Assembly (NCBI RefSeq): GCF_029227915.1
Contig: NC_079882.1
Location: forward strand, 12,338,001-12,402,000
Reading direction: 5' to 3'
Length of the DNA: 64,000 nucleotides
DNA from: Hydractinia symbiolongicarpus
Lineage: Eukaryota > Cnidaria > Hydrozoa > Anthoathecata > Hydractiniidae
Shown here: positions 15,531 to 26,618 of the stretch, piece after piece
Position numbering within the stretch: position 1 is the first letter of the stretch
How the letters are laid out: each line of letters begins with the position of its first letter
Notes under the pieces: generated by a model
Seen by the model: the letters and a program-made list of their open reading frames with translations, nothing else
The model's database searches: none
Told to the model about the DNA's origin: nothing
Position numbers and translations under genes: made by a program

Positions 15531-17449
15531 TTCACAAGCTGATATGATTTGTTTACAAATTATTAAATGTTTTAGCTAGTAAATAAAATAATTATCAAAC
15601 TAATCAAAAATATACACTCAGACAATTATGCAAAATAAATAAATCCTATAAATTTGTTGTTACTGATTTTTACTTTTTTTCTCTATATTGGATGGCCTTG
15701 CGTTAATAGCCAAGGTGGTAAGCTTAAGTGCACTAAAGTTAAACCAAGCTTGACATCCAGGTGTAGCACTTAAAGTACCAGTATACTTTAAAGTACATCT
15801 GTTAAAATACTATTTAAACAACACCTTTACACAACACCACAGAATACAGACTCTCACAACCCTGTCTTATCAAATCTTTCACCCCATGTTTTTCTATTTT
15901 TTAGAAAAATATCTTGTGGAAGTTCTAAAACTGAATTGTAACTTTGACTTAAATAAAACCACAGGCTCCAGCCTGTCATTACCCTGTTTAATTAAAGCAA
16001 TCACCTAGCATTTTTATTTTTCAGAATATAATTAAATGATCTGGGTTAATGGAGGTTAAGCTGAAGAAACTCTGCCAAAAATGATAAAGACTTAGATACG
16101 GTCCTCTAAATGGAATGTTCTACCCCATTAGAAGTTGATCACAAAATATTATCATGTGACAATGTGTTTTCGAGAATATGGCCAGTACAGTAAAGTTTTA
16201 GCTAAAGGAGAGTTCACAGTAATTTGTCGTTGTCATTCAAATAAGGAGAATAGAAAAAATCTATTGTGGAAGAATGCAGTTCATGCTAACAAAGGAAATA
16301 AAACTTTACAAAACAAATAAGACAATTATTTTTAGGTTCATACCACCAGCTTGTTACTTTAATCCATTTCAGCCCATTTCAGTACCTTTACTTTCATTTA
16401 TTATACTCAATAACAAGCAGATATTTAATATTTACACAAAATATTGCACAACAAATTATTTTTTTTTAATTATTAATCTTTCATTTTAATTTAAAATTTC
16501 AAGCTTTGTTTTAAAATAGTAATTGGTGGATAAACTCCCATTTGCTTATTTCAACTACTGCTAGGAATCCTTGCAAATAAAAGAAAATTATTATGCTAAT
16601 TAGTATGCTAAAAATAGACATTGGGTTGGTGCGCAGATGCATGGTTGCTTATTCTGGCGACTACGGCAATTACAACACTATTTCTTAGCTTAGACTGATT
16701 CGAAAAATGCACTAAAATTCATTAAATAAGCAATGTATAATTTTCCTTGCTGCCTAAACTGCTGAACCTAAAAAATGACAAAAAGGTCAAGGTAGGTCGA
16801 GCCATAAAACATAGTTGGGGAAGCTAGCTACAAGGCAGATGAAATTGGGGGTTTCAAAACGTGATGAATCTTAATACATGTGTACAAAAATCTTCACCTA
16901 GATACAGGTTACAGAAAAAAATAATCTTGCTACTTTGATTCTTTGCTTCTCTTTTAGGGTGAAAACTTAATACACCACACAGCAAACTGACAAAAAACAA
17001 ATGGGAAACAGATACATTTATTTATATATAGTAAAGTTGCTATATAAAAAATCTATATCTGCATAAATCTGTTTTAACATTAAAAATACTATAGCTTCAC
17101 ATTCTCTTTTCGTTTACTACGCACCACACACGTGCACTCCCAACAACCACAACGAGACGATGATGCTGTCTAATGGATATTAAAAATGTATAATATATGT
17201 GAAATATTCTTTGCTACGACAAGAACTGTGTGTTCTTTAGAACAAAAACCTAAATCCCGATCAAAAACGACTGTGTTGACATAAGAGGATTTAGCACTGC
17301 TTCTCTCCGTTTTGACCCTTTCGTAAAATAAACAGGGGGCGTGCGATTTACATTTATGATTTTTAGTCTATATTGGCAAACACGATGTAGCTTCTTTTTA
17401 CAAAAGAAAAGACAGTCATTTACACATAGGTGAATATTTATCATTGCAC
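15531..17449. other. Upstream region of the NHE8-like gene
   Basis: AT-rich; should contain promoter and 5' UTR of the minus-strand exchanger. No recognised element. Confidence 0.4.
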
Positions 17450-17655
17450 ATCCCTATTTCATTCTCAACAGAGAATGCTTCACCCCGATCAGACCTCTGA
17501 TCATAACGGGCGAGTATAATGCGTGTAAGTCATATCGTAGTAGAACTACTTTGTTCATCACTAACATACTGCCTGGCAGTGAGCGGGATTCGATCCGCGG
17601 TCCCCAGAACTGTGCGTGAGCCGCAGACAAACCCACTACACTACGTGCGGCAATA
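17450..17655 (-). repeat. tRNA-derived SINE-like unit
   Basis: Read on the minus strand from about 17650: GCCGCACGTAGTGTAGTGGG resembles an RNA polymerase III A box, and about 50 nt later GGATCGAATCC matches the B-box consensus GGTTCRANNCC with one change. The supposed acceptor and T stems do not pair properly, so it is not a functional tRNA. The body would run toward 17450. End points are estimates and no target duplication was found. Confidence 0.5.
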
Positions 17656-18932
17656 TTTTAGTGATGAACTCATCCAAAGTCACAAGAATAATCGCAACAT
17701 CTCTATGCGTCTCATTACACCTCTTATAAAATTACATTTTTGCATGATACAGCTTTTAGAAGCGAAGAAACTTGCTGCCATCCTATTTCAAGATTCGAAA
17801 TTGCCTTGTTTTGCCACTTATTCTAAGCGCGAGTTTGTCAGAGCTAATTTCTTTTATGTGAATTTATCCGGCGAATTTTAGTTTATTAGTTCCTGTATCG
17901 ATTTAGTTAATTAGTTCTCGTACCGATTGAACCGGATCTGCTATTAACGTCTGCTGCTTTTGATGATTGGAGACGTTGTGTTAAACGTTTTAAATTTGCT
18001 ACCGAAATCTGCAAGTAGTGGCGGTATATCATTAAAGTTAGCAATTCTACAGTAACATTCTGTTTTAAGACAGATCTCATCTTCTCATTTATTTACCTGT
18101 AGCCCTACATAATTGTGGAAATGGCTGGGTTTTTTTTTACTATCTCAACATTATTGGTTGAAATAGCGTCCCTTGACCAGTAACTCTTAAGCAATCCGCA
18201 TCACGGTCTAATGGAGACTGGGAAATTGAGGTATTTAGGGAGCGTCCACTAGAAATATTGGAAAATTCACGATGTGTGTTACTTGATAGAAACGGCGTTC
18301 ACAATTGCTCATGGTTACTATCTCAAAATCCAACCCTCCCTTCCACTATATCATGTCCAGGGCCGTAAACATTATGTTTATTATATAAAAGCCATACAAA
18401 AACGGTTTAAATTGAAAAAAAATGCCTTTAAGTTTTTTCGCCCAATTAGTAAACTTCGTGTTAGGTTATATTTACACTACCTGAGTTAGGTTAGTTTGGT
18501 TTAAAATAAAAAAGTCACGTACTGTATGATGCGCTCCACTTAATACCCAAATGACATAATTTACAACAAAAAACTTGATCCCTAGATTTTTGTAGACTAG
18601 CCATCTTAGCAGCGTGAAAAAATAAACATTTTACCACTAAGATGGACGCTAGTCTTCATAAATATAATACCTAAATAAATACATAGCAATACAACAAAAA
18701 ACAAATTTTAAAAGGATGTCTTCCATTCGTAACTATTAATTCAAAACAGAACATAATAAAGCCATTTGTTGACTATTGGGGATGATCAATCATTAAAACA
18801 CAAGTGCCATTCGTTTACTCAGTGGCAAAAAAGAAAAGAAAGAAAGAATGAATGTGTTACAAACCACGATATATAATACATAATTTACATACTGCCATAT
18901 ATTTTTTAGTAAAATGCAACATAGTTTACATA
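17656..18932. other. Intergenic, 3' flank of furin-type gene
   Basis: No ORF with recognisable homology; presumed 3' UTR of the minus-strand convertase near 18.6-18.93 kb. Confidence 0.4.
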
Positions 18933-21900
18933 TTAGGAAGTGCCATAAAATGTCACTGAAATACTTTTAACCTCACCAGCTAATACACTCTTGCTCAAAA
19001 CTTCATCTTCCACATTATATTTATATGACAAACCGTTATTTTTCTTGTATAACATATAATCGGTTTTATCATTTTCGTCGTCGCCCGTTTCTCGCCTATA
19101 TCGGCCGTTATATTGACGTTGGTACCGATAATTATCGTCGTTTTGATCGCTGTACCGATCGTAATTCTCCTCCCGTTTGTACGGATTGTATTCGTTGCGT
19201 CGTCGGTATTCGTCGGCTTTAGATCTCTGATACTCGTAAAACTCCCTCTTTAAATCTTTTGCATCTCTTTCGTCACCATAGATTTGTTTCTCAGCAGTAG
19301 TCGTTACACCAGACTCGTCATCTGAGCCTTGTCGACGTTTTTCCATTTGTGCTTTCTTTCGTTTATCCAACATGTGAATATACTCTTCTTCCATATCGCG
19401 TTTCTTTACCTTGCTAAACGGATGGCTTGGTAAATTGTCCGTAAACACCAATTGCCAAGTACCATTCGGATTTTCACACCAATTAAACAACGTCATGAAG
19501 GACCAACCTTTTAACCCTGCTGACGATTCATCAAATGGACGCACGTGTAACAAGTGACTAACAGTGCCATGTGGTGAGATTAAGTCGATGCTTAGGTCTC
19601 CACGTCGACGATGCTTCAAAGTGACATTAACTACGACGTGCTCCAATTTTGTGATAGCATTCTTGCATTTACCATCTTCCATTTTCTTCTTGCAACTTTG
19701 ACATCCATTGGTGGTGAAGTTTAATTTAAAGTGGTGACGCGATGGAATGTCCCCCTTTTTAAAGTTCAACCTGAAATGGCAACTTTTCTGCTCAGAAACA
19801 GTGGTCCAATTCAACGCCGCTTTGACTAACTTATGCGCATCCAGAACTCCAAAGCCAAATTTATGATTAAACGGTTTACCACACCCATTCGTACTCCATC
19901 CAAGGTCCAAAGGACTGATTTTCTTGGCAGTGTGAAACACTAGATACTGTAAGTCTCTCCATGTTAACTTAGGATTTGCTTGCAACACTAGCGCAAATAT
20001 GCTTGCAGCAAGAGGAGCAGCAGATGACGTACCAACAAAGTGCTTCGTGCATTGATGATGAAGATAGGTTGTAATAACATCAGCATGCATATCTCCGAAA
20101 TAATCGTTGGTATGTTTACCACTACAGTATGTTACTGCCATCATGGCTGGGCATTTTTCACCGTAGTATGTAGATACACCATGTTCATTTACGGAGCCAA
20201 TACCAAGCGTGTAGATACTGTTGACATACCCATCTGCATTACAATCATCCGACATAGTACCCCCATTTCCAGTTGCCCAAATAAACAATGATCCCAATCC
20301 TTCAAAAAAAAAAAGGTAAAAAAATTTTACAACAATTACAGAAAAGTGTGAAGTTGTTTAACACATTTTTCGTTTAGTTCATTAAATTGACTGAAAATCA
20401 AACTTGTAAACCTTTTGAAAATCGTATTTATGAATAAAACATCACATTATTTGCTTCAAGTAAATTCTTAAATTCTGAATTTTACTATTTTTCCTTGTTA
20501 TTTGCATGGGAATTTAAACTCATATTGCAATTGAGCTAAAATTAATGCGTGCAAATTATATTTTTTTCTCTGCGCACAATTATTAGTACAAAATTAATAC
20601 GTTATCACCACATAGATTAAAAAAATTGATGTGATGAAAAAAAGAAAAAGGATGGGATTGAAGGCATAATATATAGTATATAGTTATTACATATATTTAT
20701 GTGTTCTATGGGCATCCTTCCTCTGAATTAGACTTTTTAATAATTTGAGAAACATAACTCCCTTTTTCAATTAAGATATGTTCAAAACTTTCCACTTTGC
20801 GTGAACATAAATTCTTTACGTTTTGATGAAAAAATTTACATTGACACAAAAATTATTCATATAAATATGATTTTTAATCCTAAAAATTTAAAGTCTATGC
20901 AAAATACGCAATGATTTTTTAGTTTTTTAGCAAACTTTACTAAAAATGACAGTAAAAATTAGAATGGAATTTTTTTACACTGACACTTCTTTCCTTAGGA
21001 ACTTTTGAAATGGTATTTTAATCCCTAATTCGTATTATAATGATTCTTTAATTTTTAAAAACAATTAAATGTAAGCTTTTCCTTTTTCATAAATTAGGAG
21101 TTTAGAAAAAGCTTTTATCAAATGAAGGTAGGACTGTCACGACCAGATTATTGTAAAACATTTATAGATTGCTGAATCAACCTTGGTTATTCTATAAGTC
21201 ACTATTAAATCATACCGTTTTTCCTGTTTTTACAGGTTTTTACTCATATTTTGTAATATGATCGAAAAGTAATATTTCATCTTTTTGTGTACAATGGAAG
21301 ACATACACATATCAACAATTTTATAGATTTGCCAATAAGGACAAATTACGGACATCCTAAGGCATCATTTTCAAAACTAAAAACAAATCAGCAAAGAACT
21401 TTCCCAGAAGAATCCAGGGAATGAATTCCCCTATACTACAATCTGTCTCTCGTTCAAGCTAATGATAATTATATTCGTTTAGCATTTCTCCCCTTCAATA
21501 GCTGACAAATTGATGTCATTGTTTATGAACACAATTATTCTCATACACTCAGTATTCTCATACATATAAACACATAAATTCCAGAGAACTTTCAACTAAA
21601 TTTAAAAGTTATGTTCTTACTTTTCTTTTTTCTTACTTTCAGTGGTGGAAAAAATCCACTAACTATAGGTTTTTGTGATTTTCTGGGCTAGATACTTTAA
21701 CTATTGTTTATGAAAGTTGTCTTCATTTAAGTAGTTGATAAACACAACTTGAGTTAATCTGTAAATGATTGAATACAAATCTTAATTGAAAGACTATACG
21801 ATTATATCAGAATTTAAAGTTATATATGAAAATTTAAACAAGTATCCTATGGTTTATTAGGCTTGTTTTACAGGATGTCTGCAATATACAAAGACCCTCA

Positions 21901-23724
21901 AAACCTTTTAAAATTTCTTAATTAGTGAGTTGTAAAATCAAATTCCCTCAAAAAATATTTATTTATTATCCACTTGCAATAAACTATGCATTGACTTCAC
22001 TTCTTTAAAAATTTATTGTTAGAACAAAAGAAAAAATAATAAAAATAGTCTGACACTTATATATTAAAAGCAGATATAAAAAAATAAAAAATATTAGCAC
22101 CTGCAAGAAGCTTACATCATCATTTTTAGTTTTCTTAAAGTTACTATAATTTTAATATATAACTTAGTTTTTAAAATAAATTTGTTACAGTGCATAACAA
22201 GAATGTTTTCATACTTTCAAAAAAAAAAATGTTTTGAAAGTCAGGAAGTGTACCAGCTGTAGAAGAGAGGAAATTAAAGAAATGAAAAAACAAACTCCTA
22301 TTGCAACTAACTTGAAATACATTAAATATTTATATACATAGATATAGATTTAATATTATGAAAAAAAGGATCTAAAAAAGTACAAAAACCAGCACAAGTT
22401 TTGGCACACTTTTGATTACTCCTTTAAGCATGAAAATATTTTTGAGTATAAATGTGTATAATAACACACAAAAGAAATTACTTCTTCTCAACTTATGTCT
22501 GTGCTATCACTTTGTTAAATTCTTTTCTCTGCTAAACTTTATTTCATTGGGTTCTAATACAAAATTATTTGCTTGCAGATCGTACAGAGAAAATTCATTT
22601 TTATAAGATACGGAAATAATTTCAAAATACATACCTTTTCTGCCATATTTGGTTCCTTGAGCTAACGCAATACGACCAAGTCTACCTGGCCTACCAAAAG
22701 TTTGTCCATTATCCTTCGGACCCCAAGAGCAACTATAAATATCAATATGGTTTCGATGAAATGATAAAGCATTTGCTTCCAAACCATCAGTTGCTTTTCC
22801 ATCCAACATTCGAATAGCACCAATACTTGCATCAAATGATATACCAACACCACATTTGGAATTGTTTGCTTTGGCAGCTATAGTGCCACCACATTTTGTG
22901 CCATGAGCATTGTATGGGTCACTATCATTTGGAAACGGATCATTGTCATGACCGTTTAGATCTACACTTGCTTTTGGGTCATAGTTGTCTTTTAACTCTG
23001 GGTGGGTGTGATCCATACCATCATCCAGTACTGATAAAACAACACCTTTCCCAGTATATCCCATTTCCCATACAGGAAAAATGTTACTGTCAAATGTGTG
23101 ATTATCAGAGGATGCAGGGCCAGCTGTTTGTCCCACATTTTTTATGTACCATTGACGAGACAATTTCGGATCGTTTAGTACAAAAGCATGTTGTTGCAGA
23201 TTTTTAGAATCTTCTGGAACTCGTTTTTCCCTAGATAGAATTCTCTCTCTCTTATACCACCTAACTTTTTCATCTTCAGCTAATCTTTTAACACCTTCTA
23301 TACGATCTCTTTTTGAAACAATTTTTTCTGTGGTAGATTCATCAACAATAGTTCCATCATCAGTGGTTTCTGCAAACGTTTTACCGTCATGAGAAAACCG
23401 ATATACACCAGGCCCAACACTCACTTTGGTGTAATGATCAAAACCATATTTGCTGGCAATTTCTTTTGCAATATTGTCATCATCGTCTGTAATTTGAAGT
23501 GTCCATTCATGTGCATGGGTGTCATCAGATTCTGTGTCTAAATTATCATGTTCTTCATCGACAGGATCCTTCAGAAGAGAGCGAAGGTGAACAAGTGTTT
23601 CTTCTAGTTCTGTATCTCTCTTCGCTCGATCCTTAAGTTTACTATACACCTCTACATTTTTACCGTCGCATTGGATCAGTAAAAAATTAAGTAGTACATG
23701 AAATAATAACCATGATATAATCAT
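18933..23724 (-). CDS. Furin/PC-type proprotein convertase (kexin-like subtilase), 2 exons
   Basis: Secretory-pathway serine endoprotease that cleaves precursors after dibasic sites. Exons 23724-22635 and 20299-18933 join in phase: 2457 nt, 818 aa. Signal peptide from Met1 (IISWLLFHVLLNFLLI). Prodomain ends at the autocleavage motif LSREKR, residue 168. Catalytic residues: Asp234 (VLDDGMDHTHPEL), His274 (NAHGTKCGG), oxyanion Asn375 (WATGNGG, so furin/PC1-like and not the PC2-type Asp), Ser455 (GTSSAAPLA). The P domain (about 525-818) is recognisable from RRGDLSIDLISPHGT to the last strand ISVTFYGTS. Between them, at about residues 654-802 (genomic 18984-19430), sits a charged Tyr/Arg/Asp/Glu-rich insertion unlike the family. 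The stop follows the P domain directly: no Cys-rich or transmembrane domain, so a soluble enzyme is likely. An upstream in-frame TTG exists; the ATG at 23724 is preferred because the signal peptide begins there. Confidence 0.95.
20300..22634. other. Single 2.3-kb intron of the convertase gene
   Basis: The exon junction reads ...YGRK-G-LGSLFIWATG, which matches the family without missing residues, so no hidden exon is needed. Very AT-rich; nothing recognised inside. Confidence 0.7.
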
Positions 23725-24250
23725 TTTACATCTATCCCTTGGATAAATTTTTTTAGTTTTTTCTTTATGTTCATCAACCAGCAACAAACGTTTTCAATAT
23801 GTTCCTCTATTCTGATGTTGTGATTAAAAAAAATCTTAACTAAAAACGAGTCCATCGCTTTTACTGTTGAGCAATAAAAGGTTATTGTCTGTCTTTTGTT
23901 CGGCACAATTGTTGCTTTATAATCCGATCAAATATTTTGCCTCGATTACTACTTTTCTAACAAAAAGCAGTAGGAGTTTTGATCGCCATGGGGAGAGCCA
24001 GGATATAGTTGTAGCAGGTGCACAATAAAGGTAGTTCTGTACATAGCGAACGAACTACAAGGCGACCAAACAGCCAAGTAACGGGTCTGGGCTGCCCAAT
24101 CCGAGTTTTTGCGAATAATTCTGAAGTTGAAAAGATGTAAAGAAAAACGTTCAATATTTACGTAACGCTGGGGGATAGGTGGTTCCTCCCGTTTTTTTAT
24201 GACGATACTGCGTAACAGTAAATGTAGGGCGTGTACTTGATTTCGCTGCG

Positions 24251-24258
24251 TGACGTCA
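24251..24258. promoter_or_regulatory. Palindromic CRE, TGACGTCA
   Basis: Perfect CRE about 530 bp upstream of the convertase start codon (minus strand) and 190 bp upstream of a candidate plus-strand first exon. A possible bidirectional promoter; inference only. Confidence 0.35.
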
Positions 24259-24440
24259 CGGTTGAAAAAAATTTGATAAATAATTTTTTGTAAAATTATT
24301 TGCGATAGAATCGTTTTAGTTGTCATTTTTCTACAAAAATGCGAAATAAGTTTTTTATTGTTTCGAATATGTAAACATTTAACTAAGTAAAGATATTGCA
24401 AGTTTGTTTTAATTTTGTATTAGGAAAGTAAAAAGTAAAA

Positions 24441-24478
24441 ATGGCATCTTCAATAGATTCAGCCAAATTTCCATTTCG
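24441..24478 (+). other. Candidate orphan first coding exon
   Basis: ATG followed by 12 codons (MASSIDSAKFPF..) and a strong donor CG|GTAAGC. An AAAA-ATGG context precedes it. No downstream exon with matching phase was found; the virus-like island begins about 250 bp further on, so a gene may have been separated from its later exons. It could equally be chance. Confidence 0.25.
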
Positions 24479-24568
24479 GTAAGCTAGTATAGGGAGTCAG
24501 TATATACAGATTTTTTCAACATCCACAGTCATACTCTCATAAAAAACAACATACAGTTTTTTTACTTG

Positions 24569-24576
24569 TGACGTCA
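24569..24576. promoter_or_regulatory. Palindromic CRE, TGACGTCA
   Basis: Second perfect CRE, 318 bp from the first, at the left margin of the virus-like island. Function unknown. Confidence 0.25.
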
Positions 24577-24599
24577 CAGATTTTCATTGCGCCTCATCC

Positions 24600-24645
24600 C
24601 CACAAAATCCGCTGACAATCAGCAAAATCCGCTGACAATCAACGC
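24600..24645. repeat. Short direct duplication
   Basis: The word AAAATCCGCTGACAATCA occurs twice in tandem, separated only by GC, next to the left end of the virus-like island. Could mark a recombination or insertion junction. Confidence 0.6.
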
Positions 24646-24736
24646 ATGCACAGAAACACGTGACCAACATGTTGAGTAGGAACATACATACCCATCTTGA
24701 CCACCCCAGGAGAAAAAAATGGTTGTAGTGATAAGG

Positions 24737-25197
24737 ATGAGTTGGTTCAAAAATACACCAGATCATATCAAAACACAGGAAATGTGCAACATGGCTGTTA
24801 AAGAGGATCCCACCAATTCTGGCACGTGCCAGACCAGTTCAAGACGCGAGACATGTGTAACAAGGTTATTGAAGAGATGTCCCTGGCGCACGGGTATGTG
24901 CCGGACCAGTTCAAGACGCGAGACATGTGTAACAAAGCTGTCGAAAATTATCCCTTGGCGCTCGAGTTTATACCAGACCGGTTCAAGACACAGGAAATGT
25001 GCAACAAGGCTTTCATAAAGAGCAACGACATGTTCTGGTTTGTTCCGGATCAATTCAAGGCGCGAGACAAAGCCGTTGAAGGGCATGTCTGCCTGCTAAG
25101 GCTTGTGCCAAACAAGTTCAAGACGCAGGATATGCGCAGCGTGACCAACAAGTTGAATAGGGGAAATTCCCAACCCAACATCCTGTCCACCTTTTAA
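24737..25197 (+). pseudogene. 24-residue repeat protein, array 1 (DUF4116-like), frameshifted
   Basis: Starts MSWFKNTPDHIKTQEMCN and continues as about six repeats of 24 residues with the core VPDxFKTxDMCNKAVEE. The frame shifts near 24820, between the first and second repeats; the fifth repeat has lost its MCN core. Tandem Leu/Phe-rich units of this kind resemble DUF4116 repeats, common in giant viruses and some phages; the name is by resemblance. The neighbouring array has the same MSWF start, so the pair is a tandem gene duplication. Confidence 0.55.
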
Positions 25198-25223
25198 GGT
25201 TGAATTATGTACGTAAAGAGAAG

Positions 25224-25932
25224 ATGAGTTGGTTTAAGTACGTACCAGACGAGATCAAAACGCAGGACATGTGCAATTGTGTGGTTGAAGAGATGCCTGA
25301 TTTACTTGAACACGTGCCAGACCATTCCAAAATGCAGGACATGTGCAATATGGCCGTTAAAGAGATGCCACATTTGTTTGAGATTGTACCAGACAGGTTC
25401 AAAACGGAACAAATGCGCGCCATAGCCGTCGAGGAAAGCATCAGCATATTCGATATCTTTCCAGATCATATCAAGACGCAAGACATGTGCAACTGGGCGG
25501 TTAAAGGGATGCCCTATCTGTTCGAGTACGTGCCAGACCACTTCAAAACGCGAGACATGTGCTCAGCTGTTGTCTTCGATGATCCTACTATGCTCGAATT
25601 TGTCCCGGGACGGTTCAAAACGCAAGACCTGCGCTATGAAGCTGTTGAAGAGGATCCCTACCAGCTCGAATATGTCCAGGACAGGTTCAAAACGCGATGC
25701 ATGTGCGACAAAGCTGTTGAAGAGAATTCTAATGTGCTCGGGTACGTGCCAGACCGGTTCAAGACGCAGGACATGTGTAACAAGGCTGTCGAAGAGGATA
25801 CCTACCAATTCGAGTATGTCCCAGACCGGTTCAAGACGTAGGACATATGTAACAAGGCTGTTGAAGAGATGCCCTTACCTGTTAAAGTATGTCCTGGACA
25901 GGTTCAAGACGCGAGATATGTACGATAAGGCC
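25224..25932 (+). pseudogene. 24-residue repeat protein, array 2 (DUF4116-like), stop and frameshift
   Basis: ATG at 25224 opens MSWFKYVPDEIKTQDMCN. Nine 24-residue (72-bp) repeats follow without a break to 25841, where a TAG stands in place of the CAG (Gln) found in most units. Beyond it one more unit is legible after a one-base frame change near 25870, ending with DMYDKA and TGA at about 25935. The first ~205 residues could still be made. Repeat units are similar at the DNA level, which favours unequal exchange. Function unknown. Confidence 0.6.
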
Positions 25933-25972
25933 TGAGTAAATTATCTCATAGCCCCTCGGGGTTATAAGATAA

Positions 25973-26020
25973 ATGGAACAATGCAATGATTGCGAACGTG
26001 TGCTTACCCCACAAAAAAAA
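25973..26020 (+). pseudogene. Truncated duplicate of a Cys-rich protein start
   Basis: Reads MEQCNDCERVL before diverging into ...TPQKK; the intact ORF at 26231 begins MEQQCDDCERVL. The two starts are clear copies, so the segment between repeat array 2 and the Cys-rich gene was partly duplicated. Confidence 0.6.
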
Positions 26021-26068
26021 TAAAAATGACTATAATAAATGTGCATCAACCGTGAATCAAAATTCGAG

Positions 26069-26215
26069 ATGTTCGGAAATGCAGTAGTCATGATATTATT
26101 GGCCGGTGTTGGTATCTCTCTACCACTTATGACGTTGGCATTGGTGCAAGAATCGTCGAAGGAGAACGAACGATCAATTAAAGATTTGGAGGATCGTGTT
26201 CGTGATTTAGAATAG
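26069..26215 (+). CDS. 48-residue membrane protein with short coiled coil
   Basis: ATG at 26069, TAG at 26213. An N-terminal hydrophobic helix (AVVMILLAGVGISLPLMTLA) is followed by a charged segment KENERSIKDLEDRVRDLE with heptad spacing of Ile/Leu/Val. Intact, and 15 nt upstream of the next ORF. Single-pass proteins of this size are common in virus-like elements. No family recognised. Confidence 0.5.
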   Translation: MFGNAVVMILLAGVGISLPLMTLALVQESSKENERSIKDLEDRVRDLE

Positions 26216-26230
26216 ACATAAAATAAAACG

Positions 26231-26449
26231 ATGGAACAACAATGCGATGACTGCGAACGCGTGCTTGATGAGTACGACAGGTGTGGCTGCGGACGAAGGC
26301 TCTTGGTAAAGGCTAGGATGCTGTGTTGGTACTGCTACCAGGAGTGTATCACGTATAACGGGGGTAGTTGCGCATGTGCAAGAAACGATAGAAGCAATCC
26401 TCGGACCTTTTCATTTCTTTTAAATTCAATAAAAGATGCTAAAATTTGA
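26231..26449 (+). CDS. Small Cys-rich, zinc-finger-like protein
   Basis: 72 residues, ATG at 26231, intact. Cysteine pairs: CDDC (5-8), CGC (19-21), CWYC (32-35), then a single C and CAC (48-50) in a basic context, suggesting one or two zinc sites. It overlaps the next ORF by 14 nt. No family recognised; likely a nucleic-acid- or protein-binding accessory protein of the element. Confidence 0.5.
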   Translation: MEQQCDDCERVLDEYDRCGCGRRLLVKARMLCWYCYQECITYNGGSCACARNDRSNPRTFSFLLNSIKDAKI

Positions 26450-26618
26450 AGACGAAATTGTGAAACTTCGAGATTTCTACAACTTTGCATGTAATTTCAT
26501 AGATATCAATGACATTAACGTAGATTACCTAACCGTGCCAGATCCCATTCCTGCCAACGGGGGTAAGGATCAACGATATATCGTGGGCTATCATACGCGA
26601 GAACTCATAGTGGCATAG
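26436..26618 (+). CDS. 60-residue protein of unknown function
   Basis: ATG at 26436 lies inside the end of the Cys-rich ORF (14-nt overlap, different frame), a compact viral-style arrangement. Sequence has no membrane segment or Cys motif; contains FYNFACNFIDINDINVDYL and a C-terminal VGYHTRELIVA. Intact but short; could be a fragment. Confidence 0.4.
   Translation: MLKFEDEIVKLRDFYNFACNFIDINDINVDYLTVPDPIPANGGKDQRYIVGYHTRELIVA

Noticed and set aside
16135-16489. Plus-strand open frames upstream of the NHE8-like gene
   Set aside because: Short, no motif, no splice context; judged chance frames.
17571-17650. Functional tRNA gene
   Set aside because: A and B boxes are present but acceptor and T stems do not pair in the standard positions; more like a SINE head.
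22507-22634. In-frame extension of the convertase first exon past 22635
   Set aside because: A strong donor at 22634 and an exact family match after splicing to 20299 show this is intron read-through.
23949-24401. 150-codon minus-strand open frame upstream of the convertase
   Set aside because: No ATG in good context near a domain, no recognisable motif, and it covers the likely promoter with a CRE; composition is not coding-like.
24719-25935. CRISPR array (regular 72-bp repeats)
   Set aside because: Repeats are contiguous, in frame and protein-coding, without unique spacers.
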